A stretch of DNA of 64,000 bases, taken from NCBI GenBank assembly GCA_001695595.3, contig MBPM02000030.1, forward strand, positions 558,001-622,000. Reading direction: 5' to 3'. A model generated the notes under the pieces. It had not been told where the DNA came from. It was given only the letters and a program-made list of their open reading frames with translations, and did not search any database. Each line of letters opens with the position of its first letter. Position 1 is the first letter of the stretch. Positions 50,500 to 63,450 of the stretch are shown piece by piece. Both the position numbers and the translations under genes were made by a program. The stretch comes from Plasmopara viticola. Lineage: Eukaryota > Oomycota > Peronosporomycetes > Peronosporales > Peronosporaceae.

Positions 50500-51400
50500 T
50501 CGCACAGGATCATAGCGTGTCGAGAGAATGATTTTTACCGAAGAGTTGGCTCTAACGCGACCGTGTATATTTAGACCGATAGGCAGGACGCACCTTCGAC
50601 CGTACAGCATCTTAGCGCTGTTAAAGGGCAATCGAATGTTTCAATGTGGCTATACGTTTGTCCGGACATGTAGCCAAAACAAATCTGTGGTCGTACACCA
50701 ACTCAGCGCGTCGAAATGAAGAATTTAATCTTTTTTTTGGCTCTGATGCATCCGTGCTTATTTGTATAGACTGACAGGATGCATCTGGGATCGTACACAA
50801 TATTCACGCTGTTTAAGGGTGACCAAATGCTTTAATGTGGCTCCATTTTTGTCAGTGCATGTCTTGAAAGAGCGACAGGACGGATGTGTGGTCGTACACC
50901 ATCTAAGCGCTTTAAAGAGGTGTGCTTATGGGAAGTTGTGAATTGAATGCGTCCGTGCATGTCTAGATAGAAAGACAGGATAGGTCTGTATTTGTACAGC
51001 ATCTCAGCGCGTCAAAAGGGTTCTTCTACACTTAGTTGTGATTCTATCGCGTCTCTGCATGTTCAGATCAGTAGCCAGGACGCATTTGTGGCCGTGGAGC
51101 ATCTTATCGCTTAAAAGGGTAAGCTGCGACTCTATTGCGTCCGTGCAATTGTAGATACATAGAGTGGACGGATCTGTTGTCGCACAGGATCATAGCGTGT
51201 CGAGAGAATGATTTTTACCGAAGAGTTGGCTCTAACGCGACCGTGTATATTTAGACCGATAGGCAGGACGCACCTTCGACCGTACAGCATCTTAGCGCTG
51301 TTAAAGGGCAATCGAATGTTTCAATGTGGCTATACGTTTGTCCGGACATGTAGCCAAAACAAATCTGTGGTCGTACACCAACTCAGCGCGTCGAAAGGAA
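50500..51400 (+). repeat. Near-identical adjacent 680-bp HORs
   Basis: HOR segments at about 50385-50720 and 51065-51400 share private variants (ACATAGAGTGGACG in B, GTGTCGAGAGAATG, AAAACAAATCTGTGG in D) at an offset of 680 bp, showing a recent tandem copy. The same B variant recurs at about 54548 and 55228. Confidence 0.75.
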
Positions 51401-54400
51401 GAATAAAATCTTTTTTTTGGCTCTGGTGCAACCGTGCTTATTTGTATAGACTGACAGGATGCATCTGGGACCGTACACAATATTCACGCTGTTTAAGGGT
51501 GATCAAATGCTATAATGTGGCTCTTGTTTTGTCAATGCATGTCTTGAAAGAGCGGCAGGACGGATCTGTTGTCGTACACCATCTAAGCGCTTTAAAGAGA
51601 TGTTCATTTGGGAAGTTGTGACTCGAATGCGTCCGTGCATGTCTAGATAAAAAGACAGGATAGGTCTGTATTTGTACAGCATCTCAGCGCGTCAAAAAGG
51701 TTCTTCTACACTTAGTTGTGATTCTGTCGCGTCACTGCATGTTCAGATCAGTAGCCAGGACGCATTGGTGGCCGTGGAGCATCTTATCGCTTAAAGAGGT
51801 AAGCCGAGACTCTACTGCGTCCGTGCAATTGTAGATTAATAGACAGGACGGATCTGTGGTCGCGCAGGATCATAGCCCGTCGAAAGAGTGTTTTTTACCG
51901 AAGAGTTGGCTCTAACGCGACCGTGTATATCAAGACCGATAGGCAGGACGCACCTTCGACCGTACAGCATCTTAGCGCTGTTAAAGGGCAATCAAATGTT
52001 TCAATGTGGCTAAACTTTTGTCCGGACATGTAGCCAAAACGAATCTGTGGTCGCACACCAACTCAGCGCGTCGAAAGGAAGGATTCAATCTTTTTTTTTG
52101 TATCTGATGCAACCGTGCTTATTTGTATAGACTGACAGGATGCATCTGGGACCGTACACAATATTCACGCTGTTTAAGGGTGATCAAATGCTATAATGTG
52201 GCTCCTTTTTTGTCAATGCATGTCTTGAAAGAGCGGCAGGACGGATCTGTTGTCGTACACCATCTAAGCGCTTTAAAGAGATATTCATATGGGAAGTTGT
52301 GACTCGAATGCGTCCGTGCATGTCTAGATAGAAAGACAGGATAGGTCTGTATTTGTACAGCATCTCAGCGCGTCAAAAAGGTTCTTCTACACTCAGTTGT
52401 GATTCTATCGCGTCACTGCATGTTCAGATCAGTAGCCAGGACGCATTTGTGGCCGTGGAGCATCTTATCGCTTAAAGAGGTAAGCCGAGACTCTACTGCG
52501 TCCGTGCAATTGTAGATTAATAGACAGGACGGATCTGTTGTCGCGCAGGATCATAGCGTGTCGAAAGAGTGTTTTTTACCGAAGAGTTGGCTCTAACGCG
52601 ACCGTGTATATCTAGACCGATAGGCAGGACGCACCTTCGACCGTACAGCATCTTAGCGCTGTTAAAGGGCAATCGAATGTTTCAATGTGGCTAAACTTTT
52701 GTCCGGACATGTAGCCAAAACGAATCTGTGGTCGCACACCAACTCAGCGCGTCGAAAGGAAGAATTTAATCTTTTTTTTTGTATCTGATGCAACCGTGCT
52801 TATTTGTATAGACTGACAGGATGCATCTGGGACCGTACACAATATTCATGCTGTTTAAGGGTGATCAAATGCTATAATGTGGCTCCTTTTTTGTCGATGC
52901 ATGTCTTGAAAGAGCGGCAGGACGGATCTGTTGTCGTACACCATCTAAGCGCTTTAAAGAGATGTTCATATGGGAAGTTGTGACTCGAATGCATCCGTGC
53001 ATGTCTAGATAGAAAGACAAGATAGGTCTATATTTGTACAGCATCTCAGCGCGTCAAAAAGGTTCTTCCACACTCAGTTATGATTCTATCGCGTCTCTGC
53101 ATGTTCAGATCAGTAGCCAGGACGCATTTGTGGCCGTGGAGCATCTTATCGCTTAAAAGGGTAAGCTGCGACTCTACTGCGTCCGTGCAATTGTAGATAA
53201 AAAGACAGGACGGATCTGTGGTCGCACAGGATCATAGCGTGTCGAAAAAATTATTTTTACCGACGAGTTGGCTCTAACGCGACCGTGTATATTTAGACCG
53301 ATAGGCAGGACGCACCTTCGACCGTACACCATCTTAGCGCTGTTAAAGGGCAATCGAATGTTTCAATGTGGCTATACGTTTGTCCGGACATGTAGCCAAA
53401 ACGAATCTGTGGTCGCACACCAACTCAGCGCGTCGAAAGGAAGGATTCAATCTTTTTTTTTGTATCTGATGCAACCGTGCTTATTTGTGTAGACTGACAG
53501 GATGCATCTGGGACCGTACACAATATTCACGCTGTTTAAGGGTGATCAAATGCTATAATGTGGCTCCTTTTTTGTCAATGCATGTCTTGAAAGAGCGGCA
53601 GGACGGATCTGTTGTCGTACACCATCTAAGAGATGTTCATATGGGAAGTTGTGACTCGAATGCGTCCGTGCATGTCTAGATAGAAAGACAGGATAGGTCT
53701 ATATTTGTACAGCATCTCAGCGCGTCAAAAAGGTTCTTCTACACTCAGTTGTGATTCTATCGCGTCACTGCATGTTCAGATCAGTAGCCAGGACGCATTT
53801 GTGGCCGTGGAGCATCTTATCGCTTAAAGAGGTAAGCCGAGACTCTACTGCGTCCGTGCAATTGTAGATTAATAGACAGGACGGATCTGTTGTCGCGCAG
53901 GATCATAGCGTGTCGAAAGAGTGTTTTTTACCGAAGAGTTGGCTCTAACGCGACTGTGTATATCTAGACCGATAGGCAGGACGCACCTTCGACCGTACAG
54001 CATCTTAGCGCTGTTAAAAGGCAATCAAATGTTTCAATGTGGCTATACTTTTGTCCGACATGTAGCCAAAACGAATCTGTGGTCGTACACCAACTCAGCG
54101 CGTCGAAAGGAAGAATTTAATCTTTTTTTTTGTATCTGATGCAACCGTGCTTATTTTTATAGACTGACAGGATGCATCTGGGACCGTACACAATATTCAT
54201 GCTGTTTAAGGGTGATCAAATGCTATAATGTGGCTCCTTTTTTGTCGATGCATGTCTTGAAAGAGCGGCAGGACGGATCTGTTGTCGTACACCATCTAAG
54301 CGCTTTAAAGAGATGTTCATATGGGAAGTTGTGACTCGAATGCATCCGTGCATGTCTAGATAGAAAGACAGGATAGGTCTATATTTGTACAGCATCTCAG

Positions 54401-56559
54401 CGCGTCAGAAAAGGTTCTTCTACACTCAGTTGTGATTCTATCGCGTCTCTGCATGTTCGGATCAGTAGCCAGGACGCATTTGTGGCCGTGGAGCATCTTA
54501 TCGCTTAAAAGGGTAAGCTGCGACTCTACTGCGTCCGTGCAATTGTAGATACATAGAGTGGACGGATCTGTTGTCGCACAGGATCATAGCGTGTCGAGAG
54601 AATGATTTTTACCGAAGAGTTGGCTCTAACGCGACCGTGTATATTTAGACCGATAGGCAGGACGCACCATCGACCGTACAGCATCTTAGCGCTGTTAAAG
54701 GGCAATCAAATATTTCAATGTGGCTATACTTTTGTCCGGACATGTAGCCAAAACGAATCTGTGGTCGTACACCAACTCAGCGCGTCGAAAGGAAGAATTT
54801 AATCTTTTTTTTGGCTCTGATGCAACCGTGCTTATTTGTATCGACTGACAGGATGTATCTGTGACCGTACACAATATTCACGCTGTTTAAGGGTGATCAA
54901 AAGCTTTAATGTGGCTCCATTTTTGTCAGTGCATGTCTTGAAAGAGCGGCAGGACGGATCTGTTGTCGTACACCATCTAAGCGCTTTAAAGAGATGTTCA
55001 TATGGGAAGTTGTGACTCGAATGCATCCGTGCATGTCTAGATAGAAAGACAGGATAGGTCTATATTTGTACAGCATCTCAGCGCGTCAGAAAAGGTTCTT
55101 CTACACTTAGTTGTGATTCTATCGCGTCTCTGCATGTTCGGATCAGTAGCCAGGACGCATTTGTGGCCGTGGAGCATCTTATCGCTTAAAAGGGTAAGCT
55201 GCGACTCTACTGCGTCCGTGCAATTGTAGATACATAGAGTGGACGGATCTGTTGTCGCACAGGATCATAGCGTGTCGAGAGAATGATTTTTACCGAAGAG
55301 TTGGCTCTAACGCGACCGTGTATATTTAGACTGATAGGCAGGACGCACCTTCGACCGTACAGCATCTTAGCGCTGTTAAAGGGCAATTAAATGTTTCAAT
55401 GTGGCTATACTTTTGTCCGGACATGTAGCCAAAACGAATCTGTGGTCGTACATCAACTCAGCGCGTCGAAAGGAAGAATTTAACCTTTTTATTGGCTCTG
55501 ATGCAACCGTTCTTATTTGTATAGACTGACAGGATGCATCTGGGACCGTACACAATATTCACGCTGTTTAAGGGTGATCAAATGCTATAATGTGGCTCCA
55601 TTTTTGTCAGTGCATGTCTTGAAAGAGCGACAGGACGGATCTGTTGTCGTACACCATCTAAGCGCTTTAAAGAGATGTTCATATGGGAAGTTGTGACTTG
55701 AATGCGTCCGTGCATGTCTAGATAGAAAGACACGATAGGTCTGTATTTGTACAGCATCTCAGCGCGTCAGAAAAGGTTCTTCTACACTTAGTTGTGATTC
55801 TATCGCGTCTCTGTATATTCAGATCAGTAGCCAGGACGCATTTGTGGCCGTGGAGCATCTTATCGCTTAAAAGAATAAGCTGCGACTCTACTGCGACCGT
55901 GCATTTGTAGATTAATAGACAGGACGGATCTGTGGTCGCACAGGATCATAGCGTGTCGAAAGAATGATTTTTACCGAAGAGTTGGCTCTAACGCGATTGT
56001 GTAATTTAGACCGATAGGCATGACGCACCTTCGACCGTACAGCATCTTGGCGCTGTTAAAGGGCAATCAAATGTTTCAATGTGGCTATACTTTTGTCCGG
56101 ACATGTAGCCAAAACGAATCTGTGGTCGTACACCAACTCAGCGCGTCGAAAGGAAGAATAAAATCTTTTTTTTGGCTCTGATGCAACCGTGCTTATTTGT
56201 ATAGACTGACAGAATGTATCTGTGACCGTACACAATATCCACGTTGTTAAAGGGTGATCAAATGCTTTAATGTGGCTCCATTTTTGTCAGTGCATGTCTT
56301 GAAAGAGCGACAGGACGGATCTGTGGTCGTACACCAAGAGATGTTCATATGGGAAGTTGTGACTCGAATGCGTCCGTGCATGTCTAGATAGAAAGACATG
56401 ATAGGTCTGTATTTGTACAGCATCTCAGCGCGTCAGAAAAGGTTCTTCTACACTTATTTGTGATTCTATCGCGTCTCTGCATGTTCAGATCAGTAGCCAG
56501 GACGCATTTGTGGCCGTGGAGCATCTTATCGCTTAAAAGGGTAAGCTGCGGCTCTACTG

Positions 56560-57880
56560 CGTCCGTTCGATTGTAGAGAAATAGACAGGACGGATCTGTG
56601 GTCGCACAGGATCATAGCGTGTCGAAAGAATGATTTTTACCGGAAAGTTAGCTCTAACGCGACCGTGTATATTCAGACCGATAGGCAGGACGCACCTTCG
56701 ACCGTACAGCATTTAGCGCTGTTAAAGGGCAATCAAATGTTTCAATGTGGCTATACTTTTGTCCGGACATGTAGTCAAAACGAATCTGTTGTCGTACACC
56801 AACTCAGCGGGTCGTAAGGAAGAATTTAATCTCTTTTTTGGCTCTGATGCAACCGTGCTTATTTGTATAGACTGACAGAATGTATCTGTGGCCGTACACA
56901 ATATTCACGCTGTTAGAGGGTGATCAAATGCTTTAATGTTGCTCCATTTTTGTCAGTGCATGTTATGAAAGAGCGGCAGTACGGATCTGTGGTCGTACAC
57001 CATCTAAGCGCTTTAAAGAGATGTTCATATGGGAAGTTGTGACTTGACTGCGTCCGTGCATGTCTAGATAAAAAGACAGGATAGGTCTGTACTTGTACAG
57101 CATCTCAGCGCGTCAAAAGGGTTCTTCTACACTTAGTTGTGATTCTATCGCGTCTCTGCATGTTCAGATCAGTAGCCAGGACGCATTTGTGGCCGTGGAG
57201 CATCTTATCGCTTAAAAGGGTAAGCTGCGGCTCTACTGCGTCCGTTCGATTGTAGATAAATAGACAGGACGGATCTGTGGTCGCACAGGATCATAGCGTG
57301 TCGAAAGAATGATTTTTACCGGAGAGTTAGCTCTAACGCGACCGTGTATATTCAGACCGATAGGCAGGACGCACCTTCGACCGTACAGCATTTAGCGCTG
57401 TTAAAGGGCAATCAAATGTTTCAATGTGGCTATACTTTTGTCCGGACATGTAGTCAAAACGAATCTGTTGTCGTACACCAACTCAGCGGGTCGTAAGGAA
57501 GAATTTAATCTCTTTTTTGGCTCTGATGCAACCGTGCTTATTTGTATAGACTGACAGAATGTATCTGTGGCCGTACACAATATTCACGCTGTTAAAGGGT
57601 GATCAAATGCTTTAATGTGGCTCCATTTTTGTCAGTGCATGTCTTGAAAGAGCGGCAGGACGGATCTGTGGTCGTACACCATCTAAGCGCTTTAAAGAGA
57701 TGTGCATATGGGAAGTTGTGACTTGACTGCGTCCGTGCATGTCTAGATCGAAAGACAGGATAGGTCTGTATTTGTACAGCATCTCAGCGCGTCAAAAGTG
57801 TTCTTCTACACTTAGTTGTGATTCTATCGCGTCTCTGCATGTTCAGATCAGTAGCCAGGACGCATTTGTGGCCGTGGAGC
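56560..57880 (+). repeat. Near-identical adjacent HORs with private D variant
   Basis: D reads GTAGTCAAAACGAATCTGTT and CTCAGCGGGTCG in both copies (near 56771 and 57449), and C lacks a base or two (ACAGCATTTAGCGC). The offset is about 678 bp. Confidence 0.75.
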
Positions 57881-59989
57881 ATCTTATCGCTTAAAAAGGT
57901 AAGGTGCGACTCTACTGCGTCCGTGCAATTGTAGATAAATAGACAGGACGGATCTGTGGTCGCACAGGATCATAGCGTGTCGAAAGAATGATTTTTACCG
58001 GAGAGTTGGCTCTAACGCGACCGAGTATATTTAGACCGATAGGCAGGACGCACCATCGACCGTACAGCATTTAGCGCTGTTAAAGGGCAATCAAATGTTT
58101 CAATGTGGCTATACTTTTGTTCGGACATGTAGCCAAAACGAATCTGTGGTCGTACACCAACTCAGCGCGTCGAAAGAAAGAATTTAATCTTTTTTTTGGC
58201 TCTGATGCATCCGTGCTATTTTGGATAGACTGACAGGTTGCATCTGGGACCGTACACAATATTCACGCTGTTTAAGGGTGATCAAGTGCTTTAATGTGGC
58301 TCCTTTTTTGTCAATGCAAGCCTTGAAAGAGCGGCAGGACGGATCTGTTGTCGTACACCATCTAAGCGCTTCAAAGAGATGTTCATATGGGAAGTTGTGA
58401 CTTGGATGCGTCCGTGCATGTCTAGATAGAAAGACACGATAGGTCTGTATTTGTACAGCATCTCAGCGCGTCAAAAGGGTTCTTCTACACTTAGTTGTGA
58501 TTCTATCGCGTCTCTGCATGTTCAGATCAGTAGCCAGGACGCATTTGTGGCCGTGGAGCATCTTATCGCTTAAAAAGGTAAGCTGCGACTCTACTGCGTC
58601 CGTGCAATTGTAGATAAATAGACAGGACGGATCTGTGGTCGCACAGGATCATAGCGTGTCGAAAGAATAATTTTTACCGAAGAGTTGGCTCTAACGCGAC
58701 CGTTTATATTTAGACCGATACGCAGGACGCACCATCGACCTTACAGCATTTAGTGCTGTTAAAGGGCAATCAAATGTTTCAATGTGGCTATACTTTTGTC
58801 CGGACATGTAGCCAACCAGAATCTGTGGTCGTACACCAACTCAGCGCGTCGAAAGGAAGAATTAAATCTTTTTTTTGGCTCTGATGCATCCGTGCTTATT
58901 TGTATAGACTGACAGGATGCAGCTGGGACCGTACACAATATTCACGCTGTTTAAGGGTGATCAAATGCTTTAATGTGGCTCCATTTTTGTCAGTGCATGT
59001 CTTGGAAGATCGGCAGGACGGATCTGTGGTCGTACACCATCTAAGCGCTTTAAAGAGATGTTCATATGGGAAGTTGTGACTTGAATGCGTCCGTGCATGT
59101 CTAGATAAAAAGACACGATAGGTCTGTATTTGTACAGCATCTCAGCGCGTCAAAAGGGTTCTTCTACACTTAGTTGTGATTCTATCGCGTCTCTGCATGT
59201 TCAGATCAGTAGCCAGGACGCATTTGTGGCCGTGGAGTATCTTATCGCTTAAAAAGGTAAGCTGCGACTCTACTGCGTCCGTGCAATTGTAGATAAATAG
59301 ACAGGACGGATCTGTGGTCGCACAGGATCATAGCGTGTCGAAAGAATGATTTTTACCGTTGAGTTGGCTCTAACGCGACCGAGTATATTTAGACCGATAG
59401 GCAGGACGCACCATCGACCGTACAGCATCTTAGCGCTGTTAAAGGGCAATCAAATGCTTCAATGTGGCTATACTTTTGTCCGGACATGTAGCCAAAACGA
59501 ATCTGTGGTCGTACACCAACTCAGCGCGTCGAAAGGAAGAATTTAATCTTTCTTGTGGCTCTGATGCAACTGTGCTTATTTGTATAGACTGACAGGATGC
59601 ATCTGGGACCGTACACAATATTCACGCTGTTTAAGGGTGATCAAATGCTTTAATGTGGCTCCATTTTTGTCAGTGCATGTCTTGAAAGAGCGACAGGACG
59701 GATCTGTGTTCGTACACCATCTAAGCGCTTTAAAGAGGTTTGCATATGGGAAGTTATGACTTGAATGCGTCCGTGCATGTCTAGATAGAAAGACACGATA
59801 GGTCTGTATTTGTACAGCATCTCAGCGCGTCAAAAGGGTTCTTCTACACTAAGTTGTGATCCTATCGCGTCTCTGCATCTTCAGATCAGTAGCCAGGACG
59901 CATTCGTGGCCGTGAAGCATATTATCGCTTAAAAACGTAAGCTGCGACTCTACTGCGTCCGTTCAATTGTAGATAAATAGACAGGACGG

Positions 59990-61350
59990 ATCTGTGGTCG
60001 CACAGGATCATAGCGTGTCGAAAGAATGATTTTTACCGAAGAGTTGGCTCTAACGCGACCGTGTATATTTAGACCGATAGGCAGGACGCACCATCGACCG
60101 TACAGCATCTTAGCGCTGTTAAAGGGCAATCAAATGCTTCAATGTGGCTATACTTTTGTCCGGACATGTAGCCAAAACGAATCTGTGGTCGTACACCAAC
60201 ACAGCGCGTCGAAAGGAAGAACTTAATCTTTCTTGTGGCTCTGATGCAACCGTGCTTATTTGAATAGACTGACAGAATGTATCTGTGACCGTACATAATA
60301 TTCACGCTGTTAAAGAGTGATCAAATGCTTTAATTGTGGCTCCATTTTTGTCAGTGCATGTCTTGAAAGAGCGACAGGACGGATCTGTGGTCGTACGCCA
60401 TCTAAGCGCTTTAAAGAGGTGTGCTTATGGGAAGTTGTGACTTGAATGCGTCCGTGCATGTCTAGATAGAAAGACAGGATAGGTCTGTATTTGTACAGCA
60501 TCTCAGCGCGTCAAAAGGGTTCTTCTACACTTAGTTGTGATTCTATCGCGTCTCTGCATGTTCAGATCAGTAGCCAGGACGCATTCGTGGCCGTGAAGCA
60601 TATTATCGCTTTAAAAGGTAAGCTGCGACTCTACTGCGTCCGTTCAATTGTAGATAAATAGACAGGACGGATCTGTGGTCGCACAGGATCATAGCGTGTC
60701 GAAAGAATGATTTTTACCGAAGAGTTGGCTCTAACGCGACCGTGTATATTTAGACCGATAGGCAGGACGCACCATCGACCGTACAGCATCTTAGCGCTGT
60801 TAAAGGGCAATCAAATGCTTCAATGTGGCTATACTTTTGTCCGGACATGTAGCCAAAACGAATCTGTGGTCGTACACCAACACAGCGCGTCGAAAGGAAG
60901 AACTTAATCTTTCTTGTGGCTCTGATGCAACCGTGCTTATTTGAATAGACTGACAGAATGTATCTGTGACCGTACATAATATTCACGCTGTTAAAGAGTG
61001 ATCAAATGCTTTAATTGTGGCTCCATTTTTGTCAGTGCATGTCTTGAAAGAGCGACAGGACGGATCTGTGGTCGTACGCCATCTAAGCGCTTTAAAGAGG
61101 TGTGCTTATGGGAAGTTGTGACTTGAATGCGTCCGTGCATGTCTAGATAGAAAGACAGGATAGGTCTGTATTTGTACAGCATCTCAGCGCGTCAAAAGGG
61201 TTCTTCTACACTTAGTTGTGATTCTATCGCGTCTCTGCTTGTTCAGATCAGTAGCCAGGACGCATTTGTGGCCGTGGAGCATCGTATCGCTTCAAATGGT
61301 AAGCTGCGACTCTACTGCGTCCCTGCAACCCCAACTCAGCGCGTCGAAAG
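59990..61350 (+). repeat. 681-bp recent tandem HOR copies
   Basis: Two consecutive HORs 681 bp apart share AACACAGCGCGTCG in D, ATTTGAATAGACTG in E and GCTTTAATTGTGGCTCC at the E/F join. The same markers recur near 62690-62830 and 63880-63960, so this subtype dominates the right end. Confidence 0.8.
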
Positions 61351-61650
61351 AAGAATTTAATCTTTCTTTTGGCTCTGATGCAACCGTGCTTATTTGTATA
61401 GACTGACAGGATGCAGCTGTGACCGTACACAATATTCACGCTGTTAGAGGGTGATCAAATGCTTTAATGTGGCTCCATTTTTGTCAGTGCATGTCTTGAA
61501 AGAGCGACAGGACGGATCTGTGGTCGTACACCATCTAAGCGCTTTAAAGAGGTGTGCATATGGGAAGTTATGACTTGAATGCGTCCGTGCATGTCTAGAT
61601 AGAAAGACAGGATAGGTCTGTATTTGTACCGCATCTCAGCGCGTCAAAAG
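61200..61650 (+). repeat. 452-bp deletion-derivative HOR (single)
   Basis: B/D fusion at about 61325 (CCCTGCAACCCCAACTCAGC). Monomer A carries GCATCGTATCGCTTCAAATGG, a variant of the marker found in most derivatives. Confidence 0.85.
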
Positions 61651-62999
61651 GGTTCTTCTACACTTAGTTGTGATCCTATCGCGTCTCTGCATCAGATCAG
61701 TAGCCAGGACGCATTTGTGGCCGTGAAGCATATTATCGCTTAAAAACGTAAGCTGCGACTCTACTGCGTCCGTTCAATTGTAGATAAATAGACTGGACGG
61801 ATCTGTGGTCGCACAGGATCATACCGTGTCGAAAGAATGATTTTTACCGAAGAGTTGGCTCTAACGCGACCGTGTATATTTAGACCGATAGGCAGGACGC
61901 ATCTTCGACCGTACAGCATTTAGCGCTGTTAAAGGGCAATCAAATGTTTCAATGTGGCTATACTTTTGTTCGGACATGTAGCCAAAACGAATCTGTGGTC
62001 GTACACCAACTCAGCGCGTCGAAAGAAAGAATTTAATCTTTTTTTTGGCTCTGATGCATCCGTGCTATTTTGGATAGACTGACAGGTTGCATCTGGGACC
62101 GTACATAATATTCACGCTGTTTAAGGGTGATCAAATGCTTTAATGTGGCTCCTTTTTTGTCAATGCAAGTCTTGAAAGAGCGGCACGACGGATCTGTTGT
62201 CGTACACCATCTAAGCGCTTCAAAGAGATGTTCATATTAGAAGTTGTGACTTGAATGCGTCCTTGCATGTCTAGATAAAAAGACAGGATAGGTCTGTATT
62301 TGTACAGCATCTCAGCGCGTCAAAAGGGTTCTTCTACACTTAATTGTGATTCTATCGCGTCTCCGCATGTTCAGATCAGTAGCCAGGACGCATTTGTGGC
62401 CGTGGAGCATCGTATCGCTTCAAATGGTAAGCTGCGACTCTTCTGCGTCCGTTCAATTGTAGACAAATAGCAGGACGGATCTGTGGTCGCACAGGATCAT
62501 AGCGTGTCGAAAGAATGATTTTTACCGAAGAGTTGGCTCTAACGCGACCGTGTATATTTAGACCGATAGGCAGGACGCACCATCGACCGTACAGCATCTT
62601 AGCGCTGTTAAAAGGCAATCAAATGTTTCAATGTGGCTATACTTTTGTCCGGACATGTAGCCAAAACGAATCTGTGGTCGTACACCAACACAGCGCGTCG
62701 AAAGGAAGAACTTAATCTTTCTTGTGGCTCTGATGCAACCGTGCTTATTTGAATAGACTGACAGAATGTATCTGTGACCGTACATAATATTCACGCTGTT
62801 AAAGAGTGATCAAATGCTTTAATTGTGGCTCCATTTTTGTCAGTGCATGTCTTGAAAGAGCGACAGGACGGATCTGTGGTCGTACACCATCTAAGCGCTT
62901 TAAAGAGGTGTGCTTATGGGAAGTTGTGACTTGAATGCGTCCGTGCATGTCTAGATAGAAAGACAGGATAGGTCTGTATTTGTACAGCATCTCAGCGCG

Positions 63000-63450
63000 T
63001 CAAAAGGGTTCTTCTACACTTAGTTGTGATTCTATCGCGTCTCTGCATGTTCAGATCAGTAGCCAGGACGCATTTGTGGCCGTGGAGCATCGTATCGCTT
63101 AAAAAGGTAAGCTGCGACTCTACTGCGTCCCTGCAACCCCAACTCAGCGCGTCGAAAGAAGAATTTAATCTTTCTTTTGGCTCTGATGCAACCGTGCTTA
63201 TTTGTATAGACTGACAGAATGTATTCGTGACCGTACACAATATTCACGCTGTTAGAGGGTGATCAAATGCTTTAATGTGGCTCCATTTTTGTCAGTGCAT
63301 GTCTTGAAAGAGCGACAGGACGGATCTGTGGTCGTACACCATCTAAGCGCTTTAAAGAGGTGTGCATATGGGAAGTTTTGACTTGAATGCGTCCGTGCAT
63401 GTCTAGATAGAAAGACAGGATAGGTGTGTACTTGTACAGCATCTCAGCGC
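63000..63450 (+). repeat. 452-bp deletion-derivative HOR (single)
   Basis: B/D fusion at about 63133. Monomer A has GCATCGTATCGCTTAAAAAGG, so the upstream marker differs from the other derivatives although the deletion junction is the same. Confidence 0.85.

Noticed and set aside
51208..51621. 137-codon frame, the longest in the array
   Set aside because: It is two repeat frames fused because this HOR carries a variant (GAATAAAATC in place of GAATTTAATC) that removes a stop. The content is the same satellite.
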